The notes beneath the pieces are model-generated. The model saw only the letters and a list, made by a program, of their open reading frames with translations, had not been told where the DNA came from and made no database searches. From the NCBI GenBank assembly GCA_025964675.1, contig JAOPYI010000301.1:62001-126000 (forward strand): a stretch of DNA of 64,000 nt, read 5' to 3'. Shown here piece after piece: positions 29,472-38,452 of the stretch. Position numbers and translations under genes: made by a program. Origin of the DNA: Sphaerisporangium sp. (GTDB lineage: Bacteria > Actinomycetota > Actinomycetes > Streptosporangiales > Streptosporangiaceae). Position 1 is the first letter of the stretch, and each line of letters starts with the position of its first letter.

Positions 29472-30161
29472 TCAGGGCTCGTCGGCGAATTTCACCGTCA
29501 CCTTGGTGAAGCCCAAGGACTTGAGCATGCCCTGCAGCATGAGCTTGGTGTTCTGGTCGGCGCGGTTGCGGAGATCGCTGGTCTGGGCGGCTTCGGCGAT
29601 CTTCTTTTCGGCGAGGACGTAGAGCTCCTGCTGGTTCTGGGGTGAGTTCGACAGCATGCCCTGGACCCGGTCCAGGATGCCGCGTTGCTGGGCGTAGACG
29701 TACGACTTCTTGTTGTCGAGGTTCGTCTTCTCCAATTGCGCGCGCGGGAGCCGTACGGTGACCTCGGTGCGGTCGGGGGAGACGGTGAGCGCGTCCTTGC
29801 CCATCGCGGAGAAGTCGACGTACGCGTCCACGCTGCCCGCGCCGACGAACAGTGTGCGTGAACCCTTGATGGCGTCCGGCAGGAACGCGGCGTCCTTCTC
29901 CAGGTCGACGATGACCTGGAAGTTGCCGCTGGCGGCCTGGAACCGGCTCATGTTCTGGATGGACTGGAGGAGCACCGGCTGGCTGCGGTCGACGGTCGTC
30001 TCGCCGAACGGGTTGAGGTACGACCACGTCAGCTTGGCGCCCACGACGAGCAGGACCAGCAGTGTGAGGAAACCCGCGAGGTAGCGCCAGCCGCGTCGGG
30101 ACCGGCGCTGCGCCGGTTCCGCGGCCGCCGCCGTCTGGGGGGTCGACGTCTGGCGGTTCAC
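29472..30161 (-). CDS. DUF4230 membrane-anchored protein
   Basis: A 229-residue protein with a basic N-terminus, one membrane helix (about 25-48, YLAGFLTLLVLLVVGAKL) and an extracytoplasmic domain with the DUF4230 pattern: NFQVIVDLEKDAAFLPD, a turn SRTLFVGAGSVDAYVDFS and a C-terminal LGFTKVTVKF. The function is unknown. GTG 30161 is preferred to GTG 30167 because the AAGGAG site is 7 bases before it but only 1 base before the other. It lies upstream of nothing on its strand and converges with the copper oxidase. Confidence 0.75.
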   Translation of the reverse strand: MNRQTSTPQTAAAAEPAQRRSRRGWRYLAGFLTLLVLLVVGAKLTWSYLNPFGETTVDRSQPVLLQSIQNMSRFQAASGNFQVIVDLEKDAAFLPDAIKGSRTLFVGAGSVDAYVDFSAMGKDALTVSPDRTEVTVRLPRAQLEKTNLDNKKSYVYAQQRGILDRVQGMLSNSPQNQQELYVLAEKKIAEAAQTSDLRNRADQNTKLMLQGMLKSLGFTKVTVKFADEP

Positions 30162-30220
30162 GGCCACTCTCCTTCCCGAGATGAACCTTTTCTCACCTTC
30201 CCAAGCTCACGGACCTGTTC

Positions 30221-31669
30221 TCATGTCCCCCTGGTCACGGGCCCGCTCGCGGATGGAGGGTTGGGCATCGTCGGGTACGGCGAGCCGGGGACGGGTGACT
30301 GGGCGGGGTAGCGGGTGGCCGGCTCCCCGCCGGAAACGGGGGTCGCCGGAGTCCTGCGCAGCATCGGGCGCGGGCCGAGCTGGCTCGTCACCCCTCCGCC
30401 GAAGTGTGAGGCCTTCAGCCGGCAGTTGGCGAAGTCGGTGTAGAACATGCGAAGCCAGTCACGGCGCTGGCTCTCGGCGAGGCCGGAGAACCACGCGGCG
30501 GCCGCCTGGTGCCCGGGCAGGGGGCCGCTGGGAAGCGGGTCCCCGCGCAGCCAGGCCGTCACGATCACGCGGTACCCGTCGGCGGGAGCGCCGGCGCACG
30601 GCCCGGCCAGCCGCTCGACGTACTCAGCGGCGGCCCGCGCGGCGTACCCGGGGGTGAGGTCGTCGACGTGGACCGGCACCACGCCCGGGGAGGGCACGCC
30701 GTCGTCGCCGCGGGGACGCTGCTCCACCCGGTGGAACGCGGCGGGAGTGCCGGTCAGCCGGGCGGCGATCGTGGTGAACGTGGCGCCCAGATCGGTCAGC
30801 CCGCTGCGCATCCCGGGATGGACGCAGACCGTGATCGGCCACTCCTGGCAGCTGTAGACCATGGGCTCGGTGGCCGCGACGGCTCGCGGCTCGCTCAGCA
30901 GCCGGGCCATGCCCGTACCCGCCGCGAGGACCGCCAGCATCGCCCCCGCCAGCGCCAGCGCGCGCCGGGTGACGACCGCGGTCCAGGTCAGCAGCAGCGC
31001 CGAAGTGATGCCGAGCAGCCAGAGCGTCTGGTTGGCGAAGGCGAGCGGGCTCAGGCCCTCGAACGGGTCGTACGGCTCGGACGTGCTCGGCGCCAGCTTG
31101 CCGGCCCAGATGGAGCCGCCCGCCAGTGACGTGAAGAGGCCGTAGCTGGCGATCCCCGCCACAAGGGGGGTGATCGCCCATGGCAGGGCCCATCCCGCGA
31201 TCCACCCGATCACGGCGTAGAGCGCTAGCCCGGCGGCCCCCACGGCGAGGCCGCTGGGCGCCAGATGGCCCGCCTGCTCGGTCAGGACGGCCTTCATCGC
31301 GAGAAGGATCACGGTCGCGCCGAAGGACCCCACGACGACCGCGAGGATCGCCAGCGGGACTCTCAGCACCTGCCAGGTGCCCAGCAGGCGGCCTCGTACG
31401 GCCCGCCGCTTGCGCACCGCCACCCAGGCGGCGAACGCCGCGGCGACCGGCCCGGTGAGCCGGAGCGACCCGATGACCGCGACGACGATGTTCTCCCACG
31501 CGGAAATGCCCGGAACAAGGACGCTCCATGCGGCGAGCAGGCCCAGCGCGAGCAGTATTCCTACCGCCACCAGCGCGCTGTGCTTCAGCTCCTCGCGTGA
31601 AACGCCCCTTTGCTCAAGCACGGGCCCGCGTGGACCGGAAACCCGGCCACGTCGCCCGTGCCGCTGCAC
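30221..31669 (-). CDS. Multi-spanning membrane protein of unknown function
   Basis: A 482-residue protein with about seven hydrophobic helices between residues 25 and 265, then a soluble domain of about 215 residues that starts YSCQEWPITVCVHPGM and contains a third and fourth cysteine near LAGPCAGAP and DFANCRL. The C-terminal 40 residues are Pro/Ser/Thr rich. The layout recalls permease-like subunits of ABC systems but no ATPase gene is adjacent, and I do not recognise the family. GTG 31669 has GAAGAG upstream; GTG at codon 17 is an alternative. It precedes the DUF4230 gene by 60 bases and may be in one operon with it. Confidence 0.6.
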   Translation of the reverse strand: MQRHGRRGRVSGPRGPVLEQRGVSREELKHSALVAVGILLALGLLAAWSVLVPGISAWENIVVAVIGSLRLTGPVAAAFAAWVAVRKRRAVRGRLLGTWQVLRVPLAILAVVVGSFGATVILLAMKAVLTEQAGHLAPSGLAVGAAGLALYAVIGWIAGWALPWAITPLVAGIASYGLFTSLAGGSIWAGKLAPSTSEPYDPFEGLSPLAFANQTLWLLGITSALLLTWTAVVTRRALALAGAMLAVLAAGTGMARLLSEPRAVAATEPMVYSCQEWPITVCVHPGMRSGLTDLGATFTTIAARLTGTPAAFHRVEQRPRGDDGVPSPGVVPVHVDDLTPGYAARAAAEYVERLAGPCAGAPADGYRVIVTAWLRGDPLPSGPLPGHQAAAAWFSGLAESQRRDWLRMFYTDFANCRLKASHFGGGVTSQLGPRPMLRRTPATPVSGGEPATRYPAQSPVPGSPYPTMPNPPSASGPVTRGT

Positions 31670-31784
31670 ACATGCTCTTCAATTTAGAACCCCCGTGCCT
31701 GGATGAGCGGCGCTCTCGGCACTGGTGCCGGCCCCTTGGCACCCCGGTCCCGATCCGCCACGCCGTACGTCCACGGGCTCGCAT

Positions 31785-31813
31785 AGCCGCGCCTCGCGTC
31801 GTACGGCGCGGCT
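31785..31813. other. Strong intergenic hairpin followed by TTT on the plus strand
   Basis: The perfect 9-base arms AGCCGCGCC and GGCGCGGCT enclose an 11-base loop and are followed by TTCCCC. It lies in the 294-base gap between the divergent membrane-protein and marR genes, where no plus-strand gene needs a terminator. It could end a small RNA or form part of the 5' leader of the minus-strand gene. Apart from this and TTGACA at 31854-31859, I see nothing in the gap. Confidence 0.35.
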
Positions 31814-31963
31814 TTCCCCATGCTTTGGATCGGGCTTTGCCGCGCCTCACCTCTTGACATGCCAACCATAACGGAGCGTGATGTTTGGCGTCCCGGTTCT
31901 TGGGCAACCCGTGGAACACAGTTACCCTGCGTCAGTGCAGTTGGCAGGCGCTAGCGTAGCGGT

Positions 31964-32542
31964 GTGTCCATCGGTGTACCGAAGCCGCTTAACCTGCCGT
32001 TCGACCCCATTGAGCGCGCCGCTGAGACGTGGCGTGTCCACTTCGGGCCGTCATCCGCCATGGCAGCCGTCACCTCGATCATGAGAGCGCACCAGATCCT
32101 GCTCGGGCAACTGGACACGCTGCTCAGACCGCATGACTTGACGTTCGCGCGATATGAGGCGCTGGTGCTGCTGACCTTCAGCAGGACGGGGGCGCTGCCG
32201 CTGTCGCGGATCGGCGAGAGGCTCATGGTCCACCCCACGAGCGTGACCAACACCGTCGACCGCCTGGAGCGGGCGGGGCTCGTACGCCGCATGCGCAACC
32301 CGAAGGACGGCCGCGGCGTGCTCGCGGAGATCACCGACAAGGGGCGCGAGGCGGTGCGGCGGGCGACCGCCGACCTCATGGCCGCCGACTTCTTCATGAC
32401 GATGTACGGCGAGAGCGACCGGTCGGAGATCTTCGGCCTCCTGCGCACCATCAGGGTGTCCGCGGGCGACTTCGAGCCCCACGACGAGCCACGGAAGCCG
32501 GAAGGGGACCCGTCCACGCGCGACGGGTCCCCTCAGGGTTGA
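31964..32542 (+). CDS. MarR-family transcriptional regulator
   Basis: A 192-residue winged-helix regulator. The core includes ALPLSRIGERLMVHPTSVTN (recognition region), the wing RRMRNPKDGRGVLAEIT and the MarR-typical KGREAVRRA. GTG 31964 has no ribosome site, but TAGCGT stands 6 bases before it, suggesting a leaderless mRNA. The last dozen residues (EGDPSTRDGSPQG) are encoded by a perfect inverted repeat that looks like the gene's own terminator. The target is unknown; the divergent membrane protein gene is the nearest candidate. Confidence 0.87.
   Translation: MSIGVPKPLNLPFDPIERAAETWRVHFGPSSAMAAVTSIMRAHQILLGQLDTLLRPHDLTFARYEALVLLTFSRTGALPLSRIGERLMVHPTSVTNTVDRLERAGLVRRMRNPKDGRGVLAEITDKGREAVRRATADLMAADFFMTMYGESDRSEIFGLLRTIRVSAGDFEPHDEPRKPEGDPSTRDGSPQG
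32503..32533. terminator. Terminator hairpin embedded in the 3' end of marR
   Basis: AGGGGACCCGTC and GACGGGTCCCCT are perfect 12-base arms around a 7-base loop. The hairpin lies inside the last codons of marR and 16 bases from the end of the convergent protease gene, so it can serve both transcripts. Confidence 0.7.
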
Positions 32543-32548
32543 GCCTTA

Positions 32549-34267
32549 CTAGTGGCCGACGGCGCGCAGGGCGTCGACGATGCCCTTGCCGTAGAAGCCG
32601 TTGGACACCGCGGTCCCCTCGCACACGTGAGTGGCCGTGACGGTGCTGCCGCTGGGCAGGTGGCGGGTGTAGGTGTAGGCGGGCGGGTTCGGGCAGGCCG
32701 TCTTGGTGGCCGTGCCCTTCAGGATCGCCTCGACGAGGTCGGGGGCGAGTGTCTTGCCGCTGTTCCGCGGGTCGCGGTACCCGTACTTGCTGACGATCAG
32801 AGCCGCGACGCCGACCGCGCGGGGCGAGGCCATCGACGTGCCCTGAAGGTACTGGTAGTACGCGCAGGTCGTGCCGGCGCAGTCCTTGACCACGTAGTTC
32901 ACGGTCGGGTCGCCGTTGGCGTCGATCTCGCCCTTGGCGATGGCGAGCGACTTGGGATAGGCCGACAGCGTGGTCTTGGTGATGTCGCGCGTGCCGCCGG
33001 GGGTGTCGTACGCGTCACCGCCGGGGGACGCGACGTCGATGTACCCGTTGCCGTAGTCCGAGTAGTACGCCTTGCGCTTGCTGATGCCGGTGGAGGCCAC
33101 CGAGATCACGTGCTGGCCCTCGCTGGGCATGGAGACGCAGCTCGGCGGGATGGTGCGCGAGTACGGCGCCTCGCCGGGCACGCTGGCGAAGTCCGGGCTG
33201 GATCTGTCGGTGATCTCCTTGGTGTAGTCGGTGGCGCCGTTGCCGGCGGCGGCGACGAGCGTGACGCCGTGCCGGTGCGCGTAGTCCAGGGCCCGCTGGG
33301 TGGCCTTGATGATCGTCGCCTGCTCCAGCCGGTCCTCGGGGGAGTCGGCCGGGTTGTCGGTGCAGTTGAACAGCCACGGGTCGATGTAGTAGCTCATGTT
33401 GACGACGTCCACGCCGATGTCACCGGCGTACGTGAGCGCGTCCACGCTGGGCTGCAGGAAGAAGTAGCCCGAGTCCTGGCCCGCGCGCAGGTTCACCAGC
33501 GTGACCTTGGGGGCCACGCCCGAGACGCCCAGCCCGTTGATCGGCGAGGCGATCGAGGAGGCCACGTGCGTGCCGTGACCGTTCTCGTCCACGTTGTTCG
33601 GGTCGTTGCAGGACTGGTCCGGCTCGGCTTCGCACGGCCCGTCGACCACGCCGCCGTTGGCGTCGTAGGGCACGTCGACCGTGAAGTTGCGGCTGAGCGA
33701 GCGGTTGAAGTTGGGCGCGATGTCGGGATGCGAGCCGTCGACGCCCGTGTCGAGGATGCCGACCAGCACCTTCGGGTCGCCCTGCTCGTACTTGTGGGCC
33801 TCGTCTGCGTGGATCTGCTTCATGTCCCACTGAAGGTCCGAGAGAGGCTCGGCCGCGACGCTACGGCCGAGCTCGATGGCTCCGCGCTCGCGGCCCTCCT
33901 TCTCGACGGCCTTCGCCTCGATGGCCGCGCTGGCTCCGAAAGCCGTCTTCGCGGCCATCGGGACGCTGCCGATGACGCGGTCGTGGGCCACGCCTTCGAT
34001 GGTCGCGTTGTCCTTGATCGCTGAGACGAAACCGGCGTTCGTGCTGGTGACCGTGGCCAGCCCGACGTCCGTGTTCACCTTGACGACGCTGCCACCCGCT
34101 GCCTCGATCGCCTTCTGGGCGTCCGCCGCTGCGGCGCCCGCCTTGTAGAGGACGACGTACTGGGTGGTTGCCGCGGGTTCGGCCGTCGTTCGGACGGCCT
34201 GTGCCGGGAACGCCAGCGTTGTGGCGACCACTGCGGCAACGGCGGAGACGACGATGACGCGTTTCAC
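32549..34267 (-). CDS. Secreted subtilisin-like (S8) serine protease
   Basis: Extracellular protease of 572 residues. The N-terminus is a signal peptide (VKRVIVVSAVAAVVATTLAF, cleavage near AQA), followed by a propeptide of about 90 residues of inhibitor-I9 type (TTQYVVLYKAGAA). The catalytic triad is Asp in VGILDTGVDGSHPDIA, His in NGHGTHVASSIAS and Ser in QGTSMASPRAVGVAALI. GTG 34267 is chosen because GGAGGTG lies just before it and it gives a classical signal peptide. Several cysteine-containing inserts (PCEAEPDQSCND, NCTDNPAD) suggest disulfides or Ca sites. It converges with marR. Confidence 0.92.
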   Translation of the reverse strand: MKRVIVVSAVAAVVATTLAFPAQAVRTTAEPAATTQYVVLYKAGAAAADAQKAIEAAGGSVVKVNTDVGLATVTSTNAGFVSAIKDNATIEGVAHDRVIGSVPMAAKTAFGASAAIEAKAVEKEGRERGAIELGRSVAAEPLSDLQWDMKQIHADEAHKYEQGDPKVLVGILDTGVDGSHPDIAPNFNRSLSRNFTVDVPYDANGGVVDGPCEAEPDQSCNDPNNVDENGHGTHVASSIASPINGLGVSGVAPKVTLVNLRAGQDSGYFFLQPSVDALTYAGDIGVDVVNMSYYIDPWLFNCTDNPADSPEDRLEQATIIKATQRALDYAHRHGVTLVAAAGNGATDYTKEITDRSSPDFASVPGEAPYSRTIPPSCVSMPSEGQHVISVASTGISKRKAYYSDYGNGYIDVASPGGDAYDTPGGTRDITKTTLSAYPKSLAIAKGEIDANGDPTVNYVVKDCAGTTCAYYQYLQGTSMASPRAVGVAALIVSKYGYRDPRNSGKTLAPDLVEAILKGTATKTACPNPPAYTYTRHLPSGSTVTATHVCEGTAVSNGFYGKGIVDALRAVGH

Positions 34268-34432
34268 ACCCACCTCCATGTGAGCTAATTCATGCCGAGC
34301 CCATAGTTCGGGATAACGGTGTCTCATAACAGATCCGGGAGAATTTGGGATAAAGGCGTGACATATCGATGCGGACCCCCTTGAGGGGCGGTCACGACCA
34401 TGAGCACGCGCCGGATGCGGCAGGATTGGACT

Positions 34433-35392
34433 ATGAGCCCAGCGGACTTCACTCGACCGGCGTCGCTGCAGGGGGCCGTGGACCTCGGTGCCCGCAAGCA
34501 GGCACTGGAAGCCCAGGCCCGTCGTGAGGCGGCGGCGGCCCAGGCGGCCTCAGGAGAGGCCCCGGCGGCGCCCGCGGGCGCCGTGGTCATCGACGTCACC
34601 GACGAGACCTTCTCCACCGAGGTGATCGAGCGCTCCATGCGCGTGCCAGTGATCCTCGACCTGTGGGCCACGTGGTGCGAGCCCTGCAAACAGCTCAGCC
34701 CGATCCTCGAGAAGCTCGCGGGCGAGGCGGCCGGGCGGTGGGTGCTCGCCAAGGTGGACGTGGACGCGAGCCCGCAGATCAGCGGCGCGCTGCAGGTGCA
34801 GAGCATCCCCACCGTGCTGGCCGTCTTCCAGGGCCAGGCGGTGACGGGCTTCCAGGGCGCGCTCCCCGAGGCGCAGGTGCGGCAGTGGCTCGACCAACTC
34901 CTGCAGGCGCTCACGCAGTACCTGCCGCCAGAGGGCGAGGCGCCCGAGGGTGAGGAGGCGCAGCAGCCCCAGCCCCAGGCCGACCCCGACCTGCTCGCGG
35001 CCGAGAAGGCCATCGACGAGGGCGACCTGGACGCCGCCGCGGCCGCCTACGAGCGGCTGCTCGCGCGTTCCCCGGCGGACCCCGACGCCAAGATCGGCCT
35101 GGCAGGCGTGGGGCTCGTCCGTCGCACCCAGGACCTCGACGCCGACGCGGTGCTCCGCCGCGCCGCCGGCAGTCCCGGCGACGTCGAGGCGCAGACCCAG
35201 GCGGCCGACATCGAGATGCTGAGCGGCAGGGTGGACGACGCGTTCGAGCGGCTGGTCCAGCTCGTCCGCCGCACCTCCGGCGACGACCGCGACCTGGTGC
35301 GCCGCCACCTGCTCAACCTCTTCGACGCCCTCCCCCCCGCCGACCCCTCCGTCGCCAAGGCCCGCCGAGGGCTCGCCAGCGCCCTCTTCTGA
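34433..35392 (+). CDS. YbbN/CnoX-type co-chaperone with thioredoxin and TPR domains
   Basis: A 319-residue cytoplasmic protein. Residues 50-155 form a thioredoxin domain with WATWCEPCKQLSP (Cys82, Cys85) and the cis-proline segment SIPTVLAVF; residues 190-319 are TPR-like helices (AEKAIDEGDLDAAAAAYERL). YbbN proteins hold unfolded or oxidised clients for chaperones. Here the CxxC is complete, unlike the SxxC of E. coli YbbN, so redox activity is possible. ATG 34433 is favoured by alignment with homologues starting near SLQGAVDLG. The M. tuberculosis counterpart Rv1324 lies next to fadA4, whereas here about 6.6 kb of other genes separate the two. Confidence 0.87.
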   Translation: MSPADFTRPASLQGAVDLGARKQALEAQARREAAAAQAASGEAPAAPAGAVVIDVTDETFSTEVIERSMRVPVILDLWATWCEPCKQLSPILEKLAGEAAGRWVLAKVDVDASPQISGALQVQSIPTVLAVFQGQAVTGFQGALPEAQVRQWLDQLLQALTQYLPPEGEAPEGEEAQQPQPQADPDLLAAEKAIDEGDLDAAAAAYERLLARSPADPDAKIGLAGVGLVRRTQDLDADAVLRRAAGSPGDVEAQTQAADIEMLSGRVDDAFERLVQLVRRTSGDDRDLVRRHLLNLFDALPPADPSVAKARRGLASALF

Positions 35393-35598
35393 CCCGCGGG
35401 ACCCTCTAGGCTCACGGTGCTTCCGTGCCCGAACGGGAGCACCGGACGTTCTCCAGGGTCTGAAGTGTGATCATTTGGCGCAGGACGGCGGAAGCTGTCT
35501 GCCCGGTCTGGCACGATGGATATCCCCGAATGGAGCAGGCGAGCCGGATGCGCGACATCGAGCACCCGAGCGCGACCACCGCAAAGGAGCGGATCGAC

Positions 35599-37008
35599 GT
35601 GGCCACCGTCCCCAGCGTGTCGTACTCGATCACCGTCCGTCTTGAGGTCCCTGCGGGCGGCAAGGCCGTCAGCCAGCTCACCCACGCGGTAGAGAACGCC
35701 GGCGGTGTGGTGACCGCCCTCGACGTGACCAACGCCGGTCACGAGAAGCTGCGCATCGACGTCACCTGCGCCGCCAAGGACACCGACCACGCCCAGGCCA
35801 TCGTCGACAGCCTCGACGCGGTCGAGGGCGTCGTCCTGCACAAGGTCAGCGACCGCACGTTCCTCATGCACCTCGGCGGCAAGATCGAGATGCAGTCGAA
35901 GGTGCCGCTGCGCAACCGTGACGAGCTGTCGATGGCGTACACCCCGGGCGTGGCCCGGGTGTCGCTCGCCATCGCCCGCAACCCCGAGGACGCCCGCCGC
36001 CTGACCATCAAGCGCAACACCGTCGCGGTGGTCACCGACGGGTCCGCCGTGCTCGGCCTCGGCAACATCGGGCCCGCGGCGGCGCTGCCGGTGATGGAGG
36101 GCAAGGCGGCCCTGTTCAAGCGATTCGCGGGCATCGACGCCTGGCCGCTGTGCCTTGACACGCAGGACGTCGACACGATCGTGGAGGTCGTCCGCTGCAT
36201 CGCGCCAGGGTTCGGCGGCATCAACCTGGAGGACATCTCGGCGCCGCGCTGCTTCGAGATCGAGCGCCGGCTCCGCGATCTGCTGGACATCCCGGTCTTC
36301 CACGACGATCAGCATGGTACGGCCATCTGCGTGCTGGCCGCCCTGACCAACGCGCTGCGTGTGGTCGGCAAGGCGCTGCCCGACGTGAAGATCGCCATGG
36401 CGGGGGCCGGCGCCGCCGGGACCGCGGTGCTGCGCCTGCTGCTCGCGGCGGGGGCGCGCAACCTCGTCGTCTGCGACTACCTCGGCGCGGTGCACAATGG
36501 CCGTGACGACCTCGACGACTCGCTGCGATGGATCGCCGAGAACACCAACGCCGAGGGGTACGGCGGCGACCTGCGGGGCGCGGTGAAGGGTGCGGACGTC
36601 TTCATCGGGGTCTCGGCCCCGGGCATCCTCACCGGCGACGACATCGCCACGATGGCAGACTCGGCAGTCGTCTTCGCGCTGGCCAACCCCGACCCCGAGG
36701 TGTCACCCGACGACGCCAGGGAGCACGCGGCGGTGGTCGCGACCGGCCGGTCCGACTACCCCAACCAGATCAACAATGTGCTTGCGTTCCCGGGAGTCTT
36801 CCGCGGCCTGCTCGACGCGCAGTCGCGCACGGTCACCGAGGCCATGCTCCTCGCCGCGGCGAACGCCCTGGCGAACGTCGTGTCCGAGGAGGAGCTCGGG
36901 CCGAACTACATCGTCCCCAGCGTCTTCCACCCCGACGTCGCCGGCGCGGTGGCGGCGGCCGTGCGGGAGTCCGCCGGGGGCAAGGTGCGGGGCATGACGG
37001 AGGCGTAG
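35599..37008 (+). CDS. NAD(P)-dependent malic enzyme with N-terminal ACT domain
   Basis: Oxidative decarboxylation of malate to pyruvate. Residues 1-75 resemble an ACT regulatory domain ([20 protein letters not shown]). The malic core includes [35 protein letters not shown], the metal site [24 protein letters not shown] and the nucleotide-binding [13 protein letters not shown]. The 469-residue length and ACT domain match Streptomyces NAD-malic enzymes. GTG 35599 has AAAGGAGC upstream; in-frame ATGs at 35530 and 35551 would add residues without homology pattern. Confidence 0.92.
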   Translation: MATVPSVSYSITVRLEVPAGGKAVSQLTHAVENAGGVVTALDVTNAGHEKLRIDVTCAAKDTDHAQAIVDSLDAVEGVVLHKVSDRTFLMHLGGKIEMQSKVPLRNRDELSMAYTPGVARVSLAIARNPEDARRLTIKRNTVAVVTDGSAVLGLGNIGPAAALPVMEGKAALFKRFAGIDAWPLCLDTQDVDTIVEVVRCIAPGFGGINLEDISAPRCFEIERRLRDLLDIPVFHDDQHGTAICVLAALTNALRVVGKALPDVKIAMAGAGAAGTAVLRLLLAAGARNLVVCDYLGAVHNGRDDLDDSLRWIAENTNAEGYGGDLRGAVKGADVFIGVSAPGILTGDDIATMADSAVVFALANPDPEVSPDDAREHAAVVATGRSDYPNQINNVLAFPGVFRGLLDAQSRTVTEAMLLAAANALANVVSEEELGPNYIVPSVFHPDVAGAVAAAVRESAGGKVRGMTEA

Positions 37009-37017
37009 GGCGCGGCG

Positions 37018-37689
37018 CTAGCGGCGCGGCGGGCCGTACGCCGCACGCGGGCGCATGAGGGACTCCGCGGGGGTGCGGCGCGGCCAGACCATGCCCATCC
37101 ACCAAAGCATGCCGCCGAAGACGACCAGCCCGACGGCGGTGGCGATCTTGCCGTACAGGTCGGCGGTCGGGCCGGTGTAGGGGAGGTGGTGCACCGGCTG
37201 CCTGTGGAGCAGCGGGTTGTACCTATGGGTCCGCGTGCCCTCGCTCCGCTGCTCGTCGCCGCTTTCGCTGCTCTCGCTGTAAACCGATTGGCGGTACTCG
37301 CCGTACGACTGCTCGCCGGTCTCGCACCGCGACCAGACCTGGTATCTCGTGGTGCCCTGCCCGTGGAGGGTGACCCCGATGCGCTCGGTCGAGCGGGGCT
37401 CGACGTAGACGGGGATGGTGCGCTGGACGCCCGGCCAGAGCAGGCCGTTCCTCACGAGGGTGTTGCCCCGGTAGACGGAGTACTCCACGGTGCCTCGGTC
37501 GCGGGGCGCGGTCATGACGACGTTCGCCCGGCTCGCGGGACACTCGACCCTGGAGACGGCGACGTCGACGCGCCCGTCACGAACATCGCGCCCGTCCCCG
37601 CCGTTGCCGTCGGCGTGTGAGGTGCGGGCCGTGGGGACGCCGACGGCGACGCCCACCGCCATGAGCGCGACCAGAATGAGGCGGTTCAC
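37018..37689 (-). CDS. Sortase-anchored (LPXTG) cell-surface protein
   Basis: A 223-residue secreted protein. It has a signal peptide (residues 1-26, cleavage near SHA), an extracellular domain with two cysteines (Cys50, Cys122) and a C-terminal wall-sorting signal: LPYTG (169-173), a hydrophobic helix (about 180-202) and a basic tail (WPRRTP). Sortase would join it to peptidoglycan through the threonine. No sortase gene is in the window. The middle domain gives no recognisable fold; a short Ser/Glu/Arg-rich linker precedes the sorting signal. It converges with malic enzyme after 9 bases. Confidence 0.8.
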   Translation of the reverse strand: MNRLILVALMAVGVAVGVPTARTSHADGNGGDGRDVRDGRVDVAVSRVECPASRANVVMTAPRDRGTVEYSVYRGNTLVRNGLLWPGVQRTIPVYVEPRSTERIGVTLHGQGTTRYQVWSRCETGEQSYGEYRQSVYSESSESGDEQRSEGTRTHRYNPLLHRQPVHHLPYTGPTADLYGKIATAVGLVVFGGMLWWMGMVWPRRTPAESLMRPRAAYGPPRR

Positions 37690-37747
37690 GGGGGCCCTCC
37701 CTTCTCTTCACGGGTCCCTGCACGGCGCGATATCCGCGAACTGATCT

Positions 37748-37772
37748 TCCGTTGGGGGATCTCTGCAACGGA
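37748..37772. promoter_or_regulatory. Inverted repeat between the divergent LPXTG and YqgE genes
   Basis: TCCGTTG and CAACGGA are perfect 7-base arms 11 bases apart, in the 184-base gap between the divergent genes. It is followed by a GAGTGC direct repeat (about 37773 and 37786). It could be an operator for either gene. Confidence 0.3.
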
Positions 37773-37873
37773 GAGTGCCCATTTGAGTGCTCCCAGTAAC
37801 ATAACGCGAGGTGAAAGCAGTCTCTGCTGGGGGTCAGGCTCGCGTATGGGGCATCACGCGTCATGATGGATGC

Positions 37874-38452
37874 ATGGCGGAGGCGATCTACGTCGGCGGG
37901 CTGCTGGTGGCGACGCCACTGCTGGACGACCCGAATTTCCGGCGAGGCGTCGTGTTGATCCTCGAACACGACGAAGACGGAGGGACCCTCGGCGTCATGC
38001 TCAACCGGCCGAGCGAGGTGACCGTGACCCAGGTGCTCCCTTCCTGGGATTCTCTGGTGAGCGGGCCTCCGGTGCTCTTCGAGGGAGGCCCTGTGCAGAC
38101 CGACAGCGCGCTGGCCCTCGCCTCTGTGCCGAGCGGCGAGGAGCCCCTAGGGTGGCGAAGACTCCACGCCGGCACCGCGGCGGTCTCCAAGCTGGGCACG
38201 GTGGACCTGGACGCGCCCCCCGAGATCCTCGCGGGTGAGGTCACCCAGATGCGCATCTTCGCGGGGTATGCCGGCTGGACGACGGGCCAGCTGGAGGCCG
38301 AGATCCGCGAGGGCTCGTGGTACGTCGTGGAGGCCGAGCCGGGCGACACCTTCGACTCGCACCCGTCGAACCTGTGGCGGTCGGTGCTGCGCCGTCAGCG
38401 CGGCGAGCTGGCCTTCGTGGCCACCTGCCCGGACGACCCCAAGCTCAACTGA
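37874..38452 (+). CDS. YqgE/AlgH family protein
   Basis: A 192-residue cytoplasmic protein with the full family pattern: GGLLVATPLLDDPNFRRGVV, the loop EHDEDGGTLGVMLNRPS, a central FEGGPVQTDSALAL and a C-terminal FAGYAGWTTGQLEAEI. AlgH-type proteins have a transcription-linked name from Pseudomonas, but their biochemical role is unresolved. ATG 37874 matches homologues; CATGAT 6 bases upstream may be a -10 box of a leaderless mRNA. Its last 58 bases overlap the convergent TetR gene. Confidence 0.9.
   Translation: MAEAIYVGGLLVATPLLDDPNFRRGVVLILEHDEDGGTLGVMLNRPSEVTVTQVLPSWDSLVSGPPVLFEGGPVQTDSALALASVPSGEEPLGWRRLHAGTAAVSKLGTVDLDAPPEILAGEVTQMRIFAGYAGWTTGQLEAEIREGSWYVVEAEPGDTFDSHPSNLWRSVLRRQRGELAFVATCPDDPKLN

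Noticed and set aside
31614..31919. A 101-codon minus-strand Arg-rich frame in the marR/membrane protein gap
   Set aside because: No ribosome site, no recognisable motif and composition typical of a chance frame.
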